NCBI RefSeq assembly: GCF_900456775.1
Contig: NZ_UAUL01000012.1
Location: 1 to 64,000, forward strand
Direction of reading: 5' to 3'
DNA: 64,000 nucleotides
Source of the DNA: Sarcina ventriculi
GTDB lineage: Bacteria; Bacillota; Clostridia; Clostridiales; Clostridiaceae
Position numbers and translations under genes: made by a program. Positions 53,750 to 63,363 of this stretch are shown here, in pieces. The notes beneath the pieces were generated by a model that was not told the DNA's origin, made no database searches, and saw only the letters and a list, made by a program, of their open reading frames with translations. Every line of letters begins with the position of its first letter. Positions within the stretch are counted from its first letter, which is position 1.

Positions 53750-54283
53750 TTATAATTTTTCTTTATGACAATAAACTTTTCCATAAGAACATTCAAAAAC
53801 ATAATCCATATCCTTAGTCAATATCCTTGTTGCATAAGATAATTCCTTTAAAAATTCATTTGTATAATTATCATACAAGAAACTATTTGAAAAAATATAA
53901 TCAGAAACTACTATCAAACTTCTAACCTTTTTTCCTATTTCTAATATTTCATTAGCTATTTTTGAATATATGTTTTTGTTAAATTCTTTCCCATTAAACA
54001 TTTCATTAACTAAAAGAGAAGTCAGGCTATCTATTAAAATAATGTCTCGTTTATTAACCTTCTCTAAAATGCTTATAATATTTCTATTACACTCTATGGT
54101 ATGAAATCCATAACCTAATCTAGCTTTTATATGATTTTGTATTCTCTCCTCATCTTCTTTATCGCAAGGTTTCATAGTTGCTACATAATATAATTTTCCA
54201 TCTCCATTATAAATATCTCTTGCTAAATTTTGTCCGTACATAGACTTTCCGCTTTTACTTCCACCTAAAATTAAATAATTCAT
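53750..54283 (-). CDS. cobU: Adenosylcobinamide kinase / guanylyltransferase CobU
   Basis: Phosphorylates and guanylylates adenosylcobinamide. The protein (177 aa) has the P-loop ILGGSKSGKSMYGQNLA (about residues 4-20), YVATMKPCDKEDEERIQNH (guanylylation region with RIxxH containing the conserved His), and ILIDSLTSLLVNE. The usual C-terminal motif (NEVG, GIVPE, RxFRD) is replaced by VSDYIFSNSFLYDNY, so this copy differs from canonical CobU after about residue 120. The ATG at 54283 is behind AGGTG; a TTG upstream overlaps the cobT stop. Confidence 0.88.
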   Translation of the reverse strand: MNYLILGGSKSGKSMYGQNLARDIYNGDGKLYYVATMKPCDKEDEERIQNHIKARLGYGFHTIECNRNIISILEKVNKRDIILIDSLTSLLVNEMFNGKEFNKNIYSKIANEILEIGKKVRSLIVVSDYIFSNSFLYDNYTNEFLKELSYATRILTKDMDYVFECSYGKVYCHKEKL

Positions 54284-54290
54284 ACTACAC

Positions 54291-55385
54291 CTATCTATCA
54301 ACTATATAACAAGATTTATCTCTAACATTATCTATATAATCATCATTTATATCAGCTTCTTCAAAAGTTGCCATATTATTCATAACAGCACAAGAAGCTT
54401 CAACTACTGAAAATGCTATGGGACACCCACTTCCTTCCCCAAGTCGCATATCTAAATTTAACATTGGCTCAAGACCAAGTTCATCAATTATTATCTTATA
54501 ACCTATTTCTTTTGATGCATGAGATGTTATTAAATATTCCTTTACAATAGGATTTATCCTAACTGCTATCAAGGCTGCTACCGCTGATATAAAGCCGTCT
54601 ATTACAACAGGTATTTTATAATAAGCACTGCCTAAAAAAACTCCTGCCATAGCAGCTATATCAAACCCTCCTATTTTAGATAAAACATCTATAACATCTT
54701 TTTTATTAGGCTTATTTATCTCTATAGCCTTCTTTATAACATTAATCTTATTTATATAATCCCTTTCTAAAAGCCCTGAACCTTTTCCAACCACTTCTTC
54801 TACCATATGTCCTGTTAAAACCGCTGTTATAGCACTACTAGTTGATGTATTTCCTATACCCATTTCTCCAACTCCCAATATATCAAAGCCTTCATCCTTA
54901 GACTTTTTAACCATTTCAACTCCTATATTTATAGCTTGTACAGCCTCCTCATAAGTCATTGCAAAAGTTTTTGCCATATTGTTAGTTGATTTTCTTATTT
55001 TTTTATTTAATACATTAGGACTATCAATATCAGAATTTACTCCCACGTCTACAACAAGCAAATCACAATTATAAAATAATGCTAAAGCCCCAACTCCAGT
55101 TATCCCTTTTTTAAAATTTAAGGTTTGCTTTGTTGTAACATACTGAGGACATGACGAAACTCCTTCTTCAATAACCCCATTATCAGCACACATTATTATA
55201 ATTCTTTTATTTATTATAGAGTTATTAAGCTTTCCTGTTATCCCAGCTATTTTCCTTGCTATATCCTCAAGCTTTCCAAGGCTTCCCAAAGGCTTAGCTA
55301 ATGAATTTAATCTATCTTGTGCCATCTCACAAACTTTAAAATCTATATGCTCTATTCCATTTATGATATTTTCTAAAGATTTAAT
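54291..55385 (-). CDS. cobT: Nicotinate-nucleotide-dimethylbenzimidazole phosphoribosyltransferase CobT
   Basis: Forms the lower-ligand nucleotide alpha-ribazole phosphate. The protein (about 364 aa) contains LAKPLGSLGKLEDIA (near residue 25), MCADNGVIEEGVSSCPQYVT (quoted in part as CADNGVIEEGVSSCP), GEMGIGNTSTSSAITAVLTG, PVVIDGFISAVAA, and RLGEGSGCPIAFSVVEAS with the catalytic Glu near the C-terminus. The start is unusual: the only well-placed ribosome binding site (GAGGGTG, about 55388-55396) points to an ATT codon at 55385. A GTG at 55394 overlaps that site, and the TTG at 55472 adds a hydrophobic extension untypical of CobT. First gene after the riboswitch. Confidence 0.92.
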   Translation of the reverse strand: MKSLENIINGIEHIDFKVCEMAQDRLNSLAKPLGSLGKLEDIARKIAGITGKLNNSIINKRIIIMCADNGVIEEGVSSCPQYVTTKQTLNFKKGITGVGALALFYNCDLLVVDVGVNSDIDSPNVLNKKIRKSTNNMAKTFAMTYEEAVQAINIGVEMVKKSKDEGFDILGVGEMGIGNTSTSSAITAVLTGHMVEEVVGKGSGLLERDYINKINVIKKAIEINKPNKKDVIDVLSKIGGFDIAAMAGVFLGSAYYKIPVVIDGFISAVAALIAVRINPIVKEYLITSHASKEIGYKIIIDELGLEPMLNLDMRLGEGSGCPIAFSVVEASCAVMNNMATFEEADINDDYIDNVRDKSCYIVDR

Positions 55386-55494
55386 AAAAATCACCCTCTT
55401 AAAATTACTTGAATAAATAAGTACTATTCTTAAAATTATTAATATGATGTAAAAAAGTATTTTAAATATCAATATCTAAATTAATCAAAAATAA

Positions 55495-55522
55495 AAACGC
55501 CATACTCTAAAGTATAACGTTT
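55495..55522 (-). terminator. Riboswitch-controlled terminator upstream of cobT
   Basis: A perfect 12-bp stem (two G-T pairs) AAACGTTATACT / AGTATGGCGTTT with a 4-nt TTAG loop is followed on the minus strand by TTATTTTTGA. It lies about 95 nt after the aptamer and about 110 nt before the cobT start, so it is the expression platform. AGTATGCTTTACG, between aptamer and terminator (about 55600-55612), resembles its 3' arm and could form an antiterminator with its 5' arm. Confidence 0.85.
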
Positions 55523-55616
55523 CTAGAATCAAAACATAATAAATACAACTATTAAAATATAATAGTTTAAATCTGTAAGATACTAATTCCCTATACATCG
55601 TAAAGCATACTAGCAA

Positions 55617-55781
55617 AATTTAAAGGCAAATATTCCGGCTTGATTTCATTGCACCTTTTCACCTTCCCAAAGAAACTCTTTAGTGGCATAACAAAAAAGA
55701 TACTCCATCTTACGGCGGCGGGACCGCACAGGACTTTAACCTGTTTCCTTTTTAATGCAAACAGCTTGCAACCTTTAAATT
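55617..55781 (-). promoter_or_regulatory. Cobalamin riboswitch controlling the B12 operon
   Basis: On the minus strand the aptamer is closed by a 10-bp P1 stem AATTTAAAGG / CCTTTAAATT. Inside it lie GGTTAAAGTCCTGTGCGGTCCCGCCGCCGTAA-type core sequence (quoted in part as TGCGGTCCCGCCGC), TGCCACT, GGGAAGGTG and the B12-box region GAAATCAAGCCGGAATA before TTTGCC. These match the adenosylcobalamin aptamer family. Cobalamin binding should favour the terminator at 55495-55522, switching off the downstream genes. Confidence 0.92.
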
Positions 55782-55950
55782 GTAATATTAAATTCTAAAT
55801 AATAATTTATATTATAGTTTATTTAAAAAAATATGTATATAGTCAAATTTTAACGCTACTTTATTGTAGTTATAATATTTATTTAAACAAAATATTATAT
55901 TAAACTAATTCTTGTAAGTATAAAAATATTAATTTTAAGGAGAAGCTATT
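55782..55950. other. Divergent promoter region between the B12 riboswitch and cca
   Basis: A 169-nt AT-rich gap that must hold the leftward promoter of the B12 leader and the rightward promoter of cca. TATATT/TATAAT-like boxes occur (for example near 55800-55830 and 55870-55900), but none is convincing enough to call. The cca ribosome binding site AAGGAG is at 55938-55943. Confidence 0.5.
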
Positions 55951-57198
55951 TTGAATTTACCTAATGATGTTAAGCTTATTTTAAATAAATTTTATGATAA
56001 TAATTTCGAAGCCTTCATAGTTGGGGGTTGCGTACGAGATAACTTACTCAGAAAAACTCCACATGATTATGATATAACAACTAACGCACTCCCCAATGAA
56101 ATAAAACTTCTTTTTGAGAAAACAGTTCCAACTGGAGTTAAGCATGGAACTATAACAGTTATCATAAATAATACTCCCTTTGAAGTCACAACTTACAGAA
56201 CAGATGGAGAATATTTAAATAATAGAAAACCTAAAAGCGTAAAATTTGTAACTAATATTAAGGAAGATTTAGCTAGACGCGATTTTACTATAAATGCTCT
56301 AGCCTATAATCCTAAACTTGGATTAAAAGATTTTTTTTATGGTAAAGAAGATTTAAAAAATAAAATAATACGCTGTGTTGGAATACCTGATAAAAGATTT
56401 AATGAAGATGCCTTAAGAATTTTAAGAGCCATAAGGTTTAGTTGCCAATTAAATTTTGAAATAGAAATAAACACTTTAAACTCTATAAAGAAAAATTTTA
56501 TCCTCATTAAAAATATAAGCAAAGAAAGAATTAGAGATGAATTTTCTAAGATACTTTTAAGTCCAAACTCTTTTAATGGTGCATGCATTTTAAAAGATAT
56601 AGGCATTACCGATTTAATTATCCCTATTTTTAAAGAAAACTTTAATTTAGATTATAATACCTTAAAACACAATTACAAATTTTTGCAGTTTGTTCCCAAT
56701 AAATTATCATCTAAATTAGCATCTTTTATCATTGCATCTTGCAATTTTGAAGGAACGAATAATTTAACTCAACATATATTAAAAACTTTACACTATGACA
56801 ATAAAACAATAAAAGAAACTTTAATTCTTGTTAATGAATTTAATACACCATTAACTTTAAATAGATATGAATTAAAAAAATTTATCAATAGAGTGTCTAA
56901 AGAGTTAATTTTTGATTATATTGATTTAAAAAAATCCTTTTTAAAATTTAACAATGAAACCTTAGAAGATATAAATATTATAGAAAAAAACATACGAGAT
57001 ATCTTAGATAAAAAAGAACCATTAACTATAAAAGACTTAAATATAAACGGAAGTATGTTATCTAAAGAATTAAAGCTAAAACCTGGCAAAGAAATAGGAC
57101 TAATCTTAAACTATCTTTTAGATAAAGTTTTGCAAAATCCTAAACTAAATATTTATGATACTTTAATTAATATTGCTAAAAACAAATACATCACTTAA
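55951..57198 (+). CDS. cca: CCA tRNA nucleotidyltransferase
   Basis: Adds or repairs the 3' CCA of tRNAs. The 415-aa class II enzyme has the N-terminal nucleotidyltransferase block FIVGGCVRDNLLRKTPHDYDI (from about residue 18, quoted as IVGGCVRDNLLRKTPHDYDI) with DYD catalytic carboxylates, YRTDGEYLNNRKPKSVKFV, RRDFTINALAYNP and the RFNEDALRILRAIRF block. No C-terminal HD domain is seen. The TTG start has AAGGAG 8 nt upstream. The gene is divergent from the B12 riboswitch; the three tRNAs in the window all encode CCA, so repair is the probable main role. Confidence 0.94.
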   Translation: MNLPNDVKLILNKFYDNNFEAFIVGGCVRDNLLRKTPHDYDITTNALPNEIKLLFEKTVPTGVKHGTITVIINNTPFEVTTYRTDGEYLNNRKPKSVKFVTNIKEDLARRDFTINALAYNPKLGLKDFFYGKEDLKNKIIRCVGIPDKRFNEDALRILRAIRFSCQLNFEIEINTLNSIKKNFILIKNISKERIRDEFSKILLSPNSFNGACILKDIGITDLIIPIFKENFNLDYNTLKHNYKFLQFVPNKLSSKLASFIIASCNFEGTNNLTQHILKTLHYDNKTIKETLILVNEFNTPLTLNRYELKKFINRVSKELIFDYIDLKKSFLKFNNETLEDINIIEKNIRDILDKKEPLTIKDLNINGSMLSKELKLKPGKEIGLILNYLLDKVLQNPKLNIYDTLINIAKNKYIT

Positions 57199-57298
57199 AT
57201 TTATTCTTTCTTTTTATAAATAAGTATTGAAAGATTTATACTAAAGCTATAACATTAAAATATTGTATTTTTAAATTCTATATTTTAAGGAGATTTTT

Positions 57299-59452
57299 AT
57301 GGACAATTTAAAAATTATTTATACACCTAAATCTAGAAAATATATTAATAGCAATAGAGAATTAATTTTGTCTAGTTCTAATAATTATACAGATGTCTGT
57401 GTTGCTGTATTAACAGATAGTGATTTAAACTTAATCGATAGTATCTACAATACTAAATTTGGTATACCAATATTTGTTGTTTTAGAAAATACAACTAATC
57501 TTAGCGATAATTTTAAAACTAAGGTTGATAACATAACACTTTCTTCTAATATTAACATAGAATCTTATAACAAAGAAATTGAATATTTAGCTAAAAAATA
57601 TGAAGAAACTATGCTTCCTCCATTTTTTAAAAAATTAAATGATTATGCTAAACGAGGAAATTTACAATTTGATTGTCCCGGGCATCAAGGAGGGGAATAT
57701 TTTAAAAAACATCCAGCTGGAAAAGTTCTTTATGATTTCTTTGGAGAAAATATATTTAAATCAGATATTTGTAATGCTGATGTAGATTTAGGAGATTTAC
57801 TAATTCACGAGGGTCCTGCAGTAGATGCTGAAACCCATGCAGCTAAAGTTTTTAATGCTGACAAAACATATTTTGTAATGAATGGAACTAGTACTTCTAA
57901 TGCTGTTGCTATAAATGCAGTAGTAGCTCCTGATGATTTAGTTTTATTTGATAGAAATAATCATAAATCAGTTTATATTTCAGCTTTAATCCAAGCAGGT
58001 GGAATACCTATTTACCTAGAAACCGCTCGTAATCCTTTTGGCTTTATAGGGGGAATTGATGAACATTGCTTTGATAAAAAATATTTAAGAGAAGAAATTG
58101 CAAAAATAAACCCAGAAAAAGCAAAAGAAAAAAGACCATTTAGACTTGCAATAATTCAACTTGGAACTTATGATGGTACTATTTATAATGCTAGACAAGT
58201 TGTCGATAAAATTGGACACCTTTGCGATTATATCCTGTTTGATTCAGCTTGGGTTGGCTATGAACAATTTATCCCTATAATGAGAGATTGCTCTCCATTG
58301 CTTTTGGATTTAACTGAAAATGATCCCGGAATACTTGTTACTCAATCAGTGCATAAGCAACAAGCAGGTTTTTCTCAAACATCACAAATTCATAAAAAAG
58401 ATAGTCATATAAAAGGACAAAAACGTTATGTAGACCATAAGCGTTTTAATAATTCTTATATGATGCATGCTTCAACTAGCCCATTTTATCCATTGTTTGC
58501 TGCCTTAGATGTTAATGCTAGAATGCAAGAAGGAGAAATTGGTAAAAAATTATGGGATGATTGTATAAAAATAGGGATTGAGGCTAGAAAATCAGTTTTT
58601 AAAAATTGTTCTATGTTGAAACCATTTATACCTAGAACTATAAATAATAAAAATTGGGAAGACTATGACACCGACGAAATAGCAAATAATATTGAATTCT
58701 TTAAATTCATTCCTAATGAATCATGGCATTCTTTTGAAGGCTATGGAAAAAATCAATATTTTGTAGATCCTAATAAATTTATGCTAACAACACCTGGCAT
58801 AAATGCTGAAACTGGAGAATACGAAGAATTTGGAATACCAGCTACAATTTTAGCAAATTATTTAAGAGAAAACAGAATAATTCCTGAAAAAAATGATTTA
58901 AATTCTATTTTATTCTTACTAACTCCAGCTGAAAATACTGAAAAAATGAATCAATTAGTATCTACACTAGTAAAATTTGAAGAATTTATAAAAAATAATG
59001 CTCCACTTAAAGATGTTTTACCAACACTTTATGATAAATATAAATGTCGTTATGAAAATTATACTATAAGACAATTGTGCCAAGAGATGCATGACTTTTA
59101 TAAAAAACACGATGCTAAAAAATATCAAAAAGAATTATTTAGACAAAAATCTTTTCCAACACAAGCAATGCTACCACGTGAAGCTAATATAGAACTTGTA
59201 AGAAATAATGCTAAACTTGTTCCACTTAAAAATATAGTTGGAAAAGTTGCTCTACAAGGTGCTCTTCCATATCCACCTGGAGTATTCTGTGTAGTTCCTG
59301 GTGAAATTTGGAATGAAATTGCACAAAAATATTTCTTGATATTAGAAGAAGGCATAAACATTTTTCCAGGATTTTCACCTGAAATTCAAGGAGTTTATCT
59401 TGAAGAAGAAAATGGTGTAACCAAGGCTTACGGATATGTTTTAGATAAATAA
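57299..59452 (+). CDS. Orn/Lys/Arg decarboxylase, class I (fold-type I PLP)
   Basis: A 717-aa decarboxylase of the ornithine/lysine/arginine family, likely making putrescine or agmatine. It has an N-terminal wing domain (about residues 1-100), FDCPGHQGGEYF (about 123-134), the central PLP domain with MNGTSTSNAVAINAVV, FDSAWVGYEQF (Asp to pyridine N) and the Schiff-base Lys in TQSVHKQQAGFSQTSQIHK (about residue 354), and a C-terminal domain ending PYPPGVFCVVPGE. The long form is closest to biodegradative ornithine decarboxylase (SpeF/SpeC), but arginine or lysine cannot be excluded. The single gene lies 100 nt after cca with its own terminator. Confidence 0.88.
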   Translation: MDNLKIIYTPKSRKYINSNRELILSSSNNYTDVCVAVLTDSDLNLIDSIYNTKFGIPIFVVLENTTNLSDNFKTKVDNITLSSNINIESYNKEIEYLAKKYEETMLPPFFKKLNDYAKRGNLQFDCPGHQGGEYFKKHPAGKVLYDFFGENIFKSDICNADVDLGDLLIHEGPAVDAETHAAKVFNADKTYFVMNGTSTSNAVAINAVVAPDDLVLFDRNNHKSVYISALIQAGGIPIYLETARNPFGFIGGIDEHCFDKKYLREEIAKINPEKAKEKRPFRLAIIQLGTYDGTIYNARQVVDKIGHLCDYILFDSAWVGYEQFIPIMRDCSPLLLDLTENDPGILVTQSVHKQQAGFSQTSQIHKKDSHIKGQKRYVDHKRFNNSYMMHASTSPFYPLFAALDVNARMQEGEIGKKLWDDCIKIGIEARKSVFKNCSMLKPFIPRTINNKNWEDYDTDEIANNIEFFKFIPNESWHSFEGYGKNQYFVDPNKFMLTTPGINAETGEYEEFGIPATILANYLRENRIIPEKNDLNSILFLLTPAENTEKMNQLVSTLVKFEEFIKNNAPLKDVLPTLYDKYKCRYENYTIRQLCQEMHDFYKKHDAKKYQKELFRQKSFPTQAMLPREANIELVRNNAKLVPLKNIVGKVALQGALPYPPGVFCVVPGEIWNEIAQKYFLILEEGINIFPGFSPEIQGVYLEEENGVTKAYGYVLDK

Positions 59453-59474
59453 TAACCATATTTATTTCAAACAA

Positions 59475-59504
59475 AAACATCTAATGAAAACTTCATTAGA
59501 TGTT
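59475..59504. terminator. Bidirectional terminator between the decarboxylase gene and addA
   Basis: A stem AAACATCTAATGA / TCATTAGATGTTT is followed by TTTTTATTTTTG on the plus strand and by TTTTTGTTTG on the minus strand, suiting both convergent transcripts. Confidence 0.88.
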
Positions 59505-59571
59505 TTTTATTTTTGTAATATATTTTAATTAAAATTCCTTAGCAAATCAACTTTTTTAATTAAAATACCTT

Positions 59572-62500
59572 CTAATCCATATATTTAACCTCTTTATCTA
59601 TTCCAAAAAGATATAAATATCTCTCCTTAACCTTTTTACCTATCACTCTTTCCAATGTTTCTGTATACAAGTCTATTTGCACTTTATATTTATCTAAAAT
59701 TTCTTTTTCTTTCCCATTCTCAACATAATCAGTTTTATAATCTAATAAAACTATTCCATCATCCTCTTCAAAAAAACAGTCTATTATACCTTGAAGCCTT
59801 AACTTCTCATTATTAAAAATTTTATCAATTAAATCTTTCTCAATTCTCTTTACAGGAATTTCAGTTATAAAAGGAAGTTCTCTAAATACTTGTTTATTCT
59901 CTTTATAAGCTTTTAACAACCTTTGCCCCAGATTACTTTTAAAAAATTTCTGTATTTTAAAAATATTTATTGATTCTTCCTCATCTTTTGTTATAAGCCC
60001 TTTTTCAAACATATTCTTAATTTGCTCTTTTATTTCATTTAGCAAATTTACTTTATTTAAGTCCAATTTTTGCATAACAAAGTGCATAGCAGTCCCTTTT
60101 TCAGCTTTCGATAAACCTTTTTCTTCCATTATAAATTTAGGCTTCTTTCTATTTTTCTCTTCTGAAAAAAGATTTTCCGCTTGTGGTTCAAATATCTCTT
60201 CTTCAGCCCTTTTTATATCAGATACCGATATGTTTGATGGCACTGAACAAACATCCCTATATTTATATCTAAACTCTAATCTTTTTCTAATCCCCTCGTC
60301 CACTTCAAAATTACTATAATTTAAAGAAAGTATACTTATATTTTTTTTCTCAATAGAATCTTCAACATTTTCTGTACCAAAATCACTTTTTTTATGAAAA
60401 TTTATTTTCCAGCTTGATAAATCATCAGATATTTCTACAAATTCATTCTTTCCCTGTCTTAAAATATCTCCATCTTTATGTTTTATAAGTGCTGTCATAA
60501 TCCATTTTAAGTAACTTTTTTGCTTTAAAAGTTCACTAGGTATAACTTTGTTAAAACCTTTCACTCCTGCTTTATAACAAGTATCGATATCTTTTTGTAA
60601 ATTAGATGATGAACCTGTTATTATAAGTTTTTCCTTTGCCCTAGTTAAAGCAACATAAAGTATTCTCATCTCTTCAGATAATGTTTCTAATTCAAATTTT
60701 TTCTTTATAGCATATTTTTGTAAAGTTGTATACCGTATTCTCTTTTTGATATCTATACAATCTGCTCCAATCCCAAGCTCTTCATGAAATAACAAACTAT
60801 CATTAATATCCCTAAGATTAAACTGTTTTCCACAACCACTTAAGAATACGACAGGAAATTCTAATCCCTTACTCTTATGAATACTCATTATTCTAACTAC
60901 ATCTTCATTTTCTCCCAAAATTTTAGCTGTTCCCAAATCTCCCGAAGACTTTCTAAGCTTATTTATAAAATTTATAAAGTTAAATAATCCTTTAAAACTT
61001 GTTTGCTCATACTGCTTAGCCCTTTGAAAAAGTATCCTAAGATTTGCTTGACGCTGAATACCATTTACCATAGCCCCTACATATCCATAATAAGATGTAT
61101 CTGAGTATAAATACCATAAAAACTCATCAATTGGCATATATAAAGATTTTTCTCGCCAACTGCCTATCTTTTCAATAAAATATACACACTTATCTTTTAA
61201 ACTTTTATTTATTCTTTCATCATAAACATCTTCTGCAATATCTTTTACATTTAAATAAAAATAATTATCCCTATTTAAAATTCTAATATCCGCTAATTCT
61301 TCTGATGTAAAAGCAAATATTGGGCTCCTCATAGACGCAATTGTATAAATATCTTGCATTGGATTATCAATTATGTGCAAGAGCGACATTATTGTTCTAA
61401 TTTCAATAGTTTGAAAATACCCAGTATTTATATCTGCATAAACTGGAATACCTCCAAAGCTAAGCTCTTCAACTATTGTATCTGCCCAATTCTTTGTTGA
61501 TCTTAGAAGAATTACTATATCCTTATACGTTATCTTCCTATATCTATTTAAGTTTTTATCAAAAACCATAAAACACTTGCCATCACTTGGATTTATAAGT
61601 TCTTTTATTCTTTTTGCTATAATTCTAGCCTCTATAGCTACAGCACTTAAATCTTCTTCATTATCATTTTCTTTATCGTCTTCATCATTAATTTCATTTT
61701 TCCCATCTTCAAAATCACTTGATTTATCTAATATATGAAGTTCTAACGCTTCCGAAACTTCTATTTTATCTAAATCTATAAATTCATTATCTTGAAAATA
61801 TACATTATCTTTATTTATCTCATCATAACTTGCACCTAAATTCAAAGCCTCTTTATCCGTATAATCAAGTTCTCCAACTGTTTTACTCATAAGAGATTTA
61901 AATATAAAATTAACACCTTTTATAACTTCTTCTCTACTTCTAAAGTTTTTATAAAGCATTATTTTTCTATTTTTTTTATTATCTTCTTCAGAATATGAAT
62001 TATACTTTTCTAAAAAAAGCTCTGGTTTTGCCTGTCTAAATCTATATATGCTTTGTTTTACATCACCAACCATGAACACATTAGGATTATCTAAATCTTT
62101 TCTTGAAACCATACTTATTATTGTTTCTTGAACATTATTAGAATCTTGATATTCATCAACTAAAACTTCCTCAAACTTCTCTCTAAATTTTTGTGCTACA
62201 CTCGATGCATAAACTTCTCCATTTTCATCATTACATGTTAAAATCTTTAAACATAGATGTTCTAAATCATTAAAATCTAGTATTACTCTTTCCATCTTCT
62301 TTTTAACATATCTATCTGAAAACTCTATTACAAGTTCTGTTAATGATTTTATTATAGGATACATGTTTTTAATTCCATTTAAAGTTTCATCTAACGAAAC
62401 TGAAAACACTCCACCTTTTATTTGATTTATCTTTTTCTTAACATCATCCCTTAAAGATTTTACCTTTTTTTTATCTAATTCATCTCCAAGCCCTTTTTTA

Positions 62501-63363
62501 ACAGTTTTTATTCTATAAGCAAACTCGATATCTTTTATAGCTTTATAAATTTGCTCTAAATTTAAATTTAAAGAATTAATCGCATTTTCTATACCATTTA
62601 ATTCAGGTTTTAAAGTTAATAAATATGGAGCTAAATCACTATCCTCCTCACATATTTTTATAGCTTCATCTAAACCATTTTTAGCATTATTAAGATCTAA
62701 ATATAAACTTTCTTTTAAAACCTTATACCATGATGCTTTTTCTAACTCATCTAAAGAATTTATATTAAACTCTTGTGCTTTTTCTCTAAGCCACACACTA
62801 GGCCACGGTCCACTCATAGAAAAATTATAAAGCTTTAAAACTATCTCCTTTAGCCTTTCATCATCACGATTTGTACAATATGCTTCTATAAGATTTAAAA
62901 AGCCTTCATCTTCTTTATCATACTTATCTTCAAATAATTCTATTAAAACATCTTGCTTTATAAGGGTACATTCAGTCTCATCACCTATTCTAAATCCAGG
63001 ATCTAAATCTATAAGGTGAAAATTATTTTTTATAATATCTAAACAAAATGAATGAATAGTTGTTATATTTGATTTATTTAAAAGTGCCAATTGTCTTTGC
63101 AACATTTTAGAATCAGGCATTTCTTCTAGTTTTTTAGATATTGCATCTCCAATTCTTTCTCTCATCTCAGAAGCCGCCGCATTAGTAAATGTAACAACTA
63201 AAAGTTTATCTATATCAACAGGATTGTTATCATCTGTTATTATTTTTATAATTCTTTCAACCAAAACTGCTGTTTTGCCAGATCCAGCGGCAGCTGCTAC
63301 TAAAAGGTTCTTTCCCCTTGTTTCTATAGCTAATAATTGTTCATCTGTCCATTTAGTTTCCAT
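59572..63363 (-). CDS. addA: ATP-dependent helicase/nuclease subunit A
   Basis: Helicase-nuclease subunit of AddAB, the Gram-positive RecBCD counterpart that resects double-strand breaks to Chi. The protein (about 1263 aa) has Walker A AAAGSGKTAVL (about residues 30-40), VTFTNAAASEMRERI, DEYQDSN (motif II), KQSIYRFRQAKPE (motif III), the superfamily I motifs SIHKSKGLEFPVVFL and VALTRAK, and a C-terminal RecB-type nuclease with GIIDCFFEEDDGIVLLDYKTD (quoted as GIIDCFFEEDDGIVLLDYK) near residue 1218. The ATG at 63363 follows GGTGG; it overlaps the end of addB by 11 nt. Confidence 0.96.
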   Translation of the reverse strand: METKWTDEQLLAIETRGKNLLVAAAAGSGKTAVLVERIIKIITDDNNPVDIDKLLVVTFTNAAASEMRERIGDAISKKLEEMPDSKMLQRQLALLNKSNITTIHSFCLDIIKNNFHLIDLDPGFRIGDETECTLIKQDVLIELFEDKYDKEDEGFLNLIEAYCTNRDDERLKEIVLKLYNFSMSGPWPSVWLREKAQEFNINSLDELEKASWYKVLKESLYLDLNNAKNGLDEAIKICEEDSDLAPYLLTLKPELNGIENAINSLNLNLEQIYKAIKDIEFAYRIKTVKKGLGDELDKKKVKSLRDDVKKKINQIKGGVFSVSLDETLNGIKNMYPIIKSLTELVIEFSDRYVKKKMERVILDFNDLEHLCLKILTCNDENGEVYASSVAQKFREKFEEVLVDEYQDSNNVQETIISMVSRKDLDNPNVFMVGDVKQSIYRFRQAKPELFLEKYNSYSEEDNKKNRKIMLYKNFRSREEVIKGVNFIFKSLMSKTVGELDYTDKEALNLGASYDEINKDNVYFQDNEFIDLDKIEVSEALELHILDKSSDFEDGKNEINDEDDKENDNEEDLSAVAIEARIIAKRIKELINPSDGKCFMVFDKNLNRYRKITYKDIVILLRSTKNWADTIVEELSFGGIPVYADINTGYFQTIEIRTIMSLLHIIDNPMQDIYTIASMRSPIFAFTSEELADIRILNRDNYFYLNVKDIAEDVYDERINKSLKDKCVYFIEKIGSWREKSLYMPIDEFLWYLYSDTSYYGYVGAMVNGIQRQANLRILFQRAKQYEQTSFKGLFNFINFINKLRKSSGDLGTAKILGENEDVVRIMSIHKSKGLEFPVVFLSGCGKQFNLRDINDSLLFHEELGIGADCIDIKKRIRYTTLQKYAIKKKFELETLSEEMRILYVALTRAKEKLIITGSSSNLQKDIDTCYKAGVKGFNKVIPSELLKQKSYLKWIMTALIKHKDGDILRQGKNEFVEISDDLSSWKINFHKKSDFGTENVEDSIEKKNISILSLNYSNFEVDEGIRKRLEFRYKYRDVCSVPSNISVSDIKRAEEEIFEPQAENLFSEEKNRKKPKFIMEEKGLSKAEKGTAMHFVMQKLDLNKVNLLNEIKEQIKNMFEKGLITKDEEESINIFKIQKFFKSNLGQRLLKAYKENKQVFRELPFITEIPVKRIEKDLIDKIFNNEKLRLQGIIDCFFEEDDGIVLLDYKTDYVENGKEKEILDKYKVQIDLYTETLERVIGKKVKERYLYLFGIDKEVKYMD

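Noticed and set aside
55386-55472. TTG start of cobT at 55472
   Set aside because: It adds a hydrophobic extension foreign to CobT, has no ribosome binding site and begins just after the terminator.
59226-59480. Minus-strand frame opposite the end of the decarboxylase gene
   Set aside because: No ribosome binding site, and the plus strand carries strong PLP decarboxylase motifs through this region.
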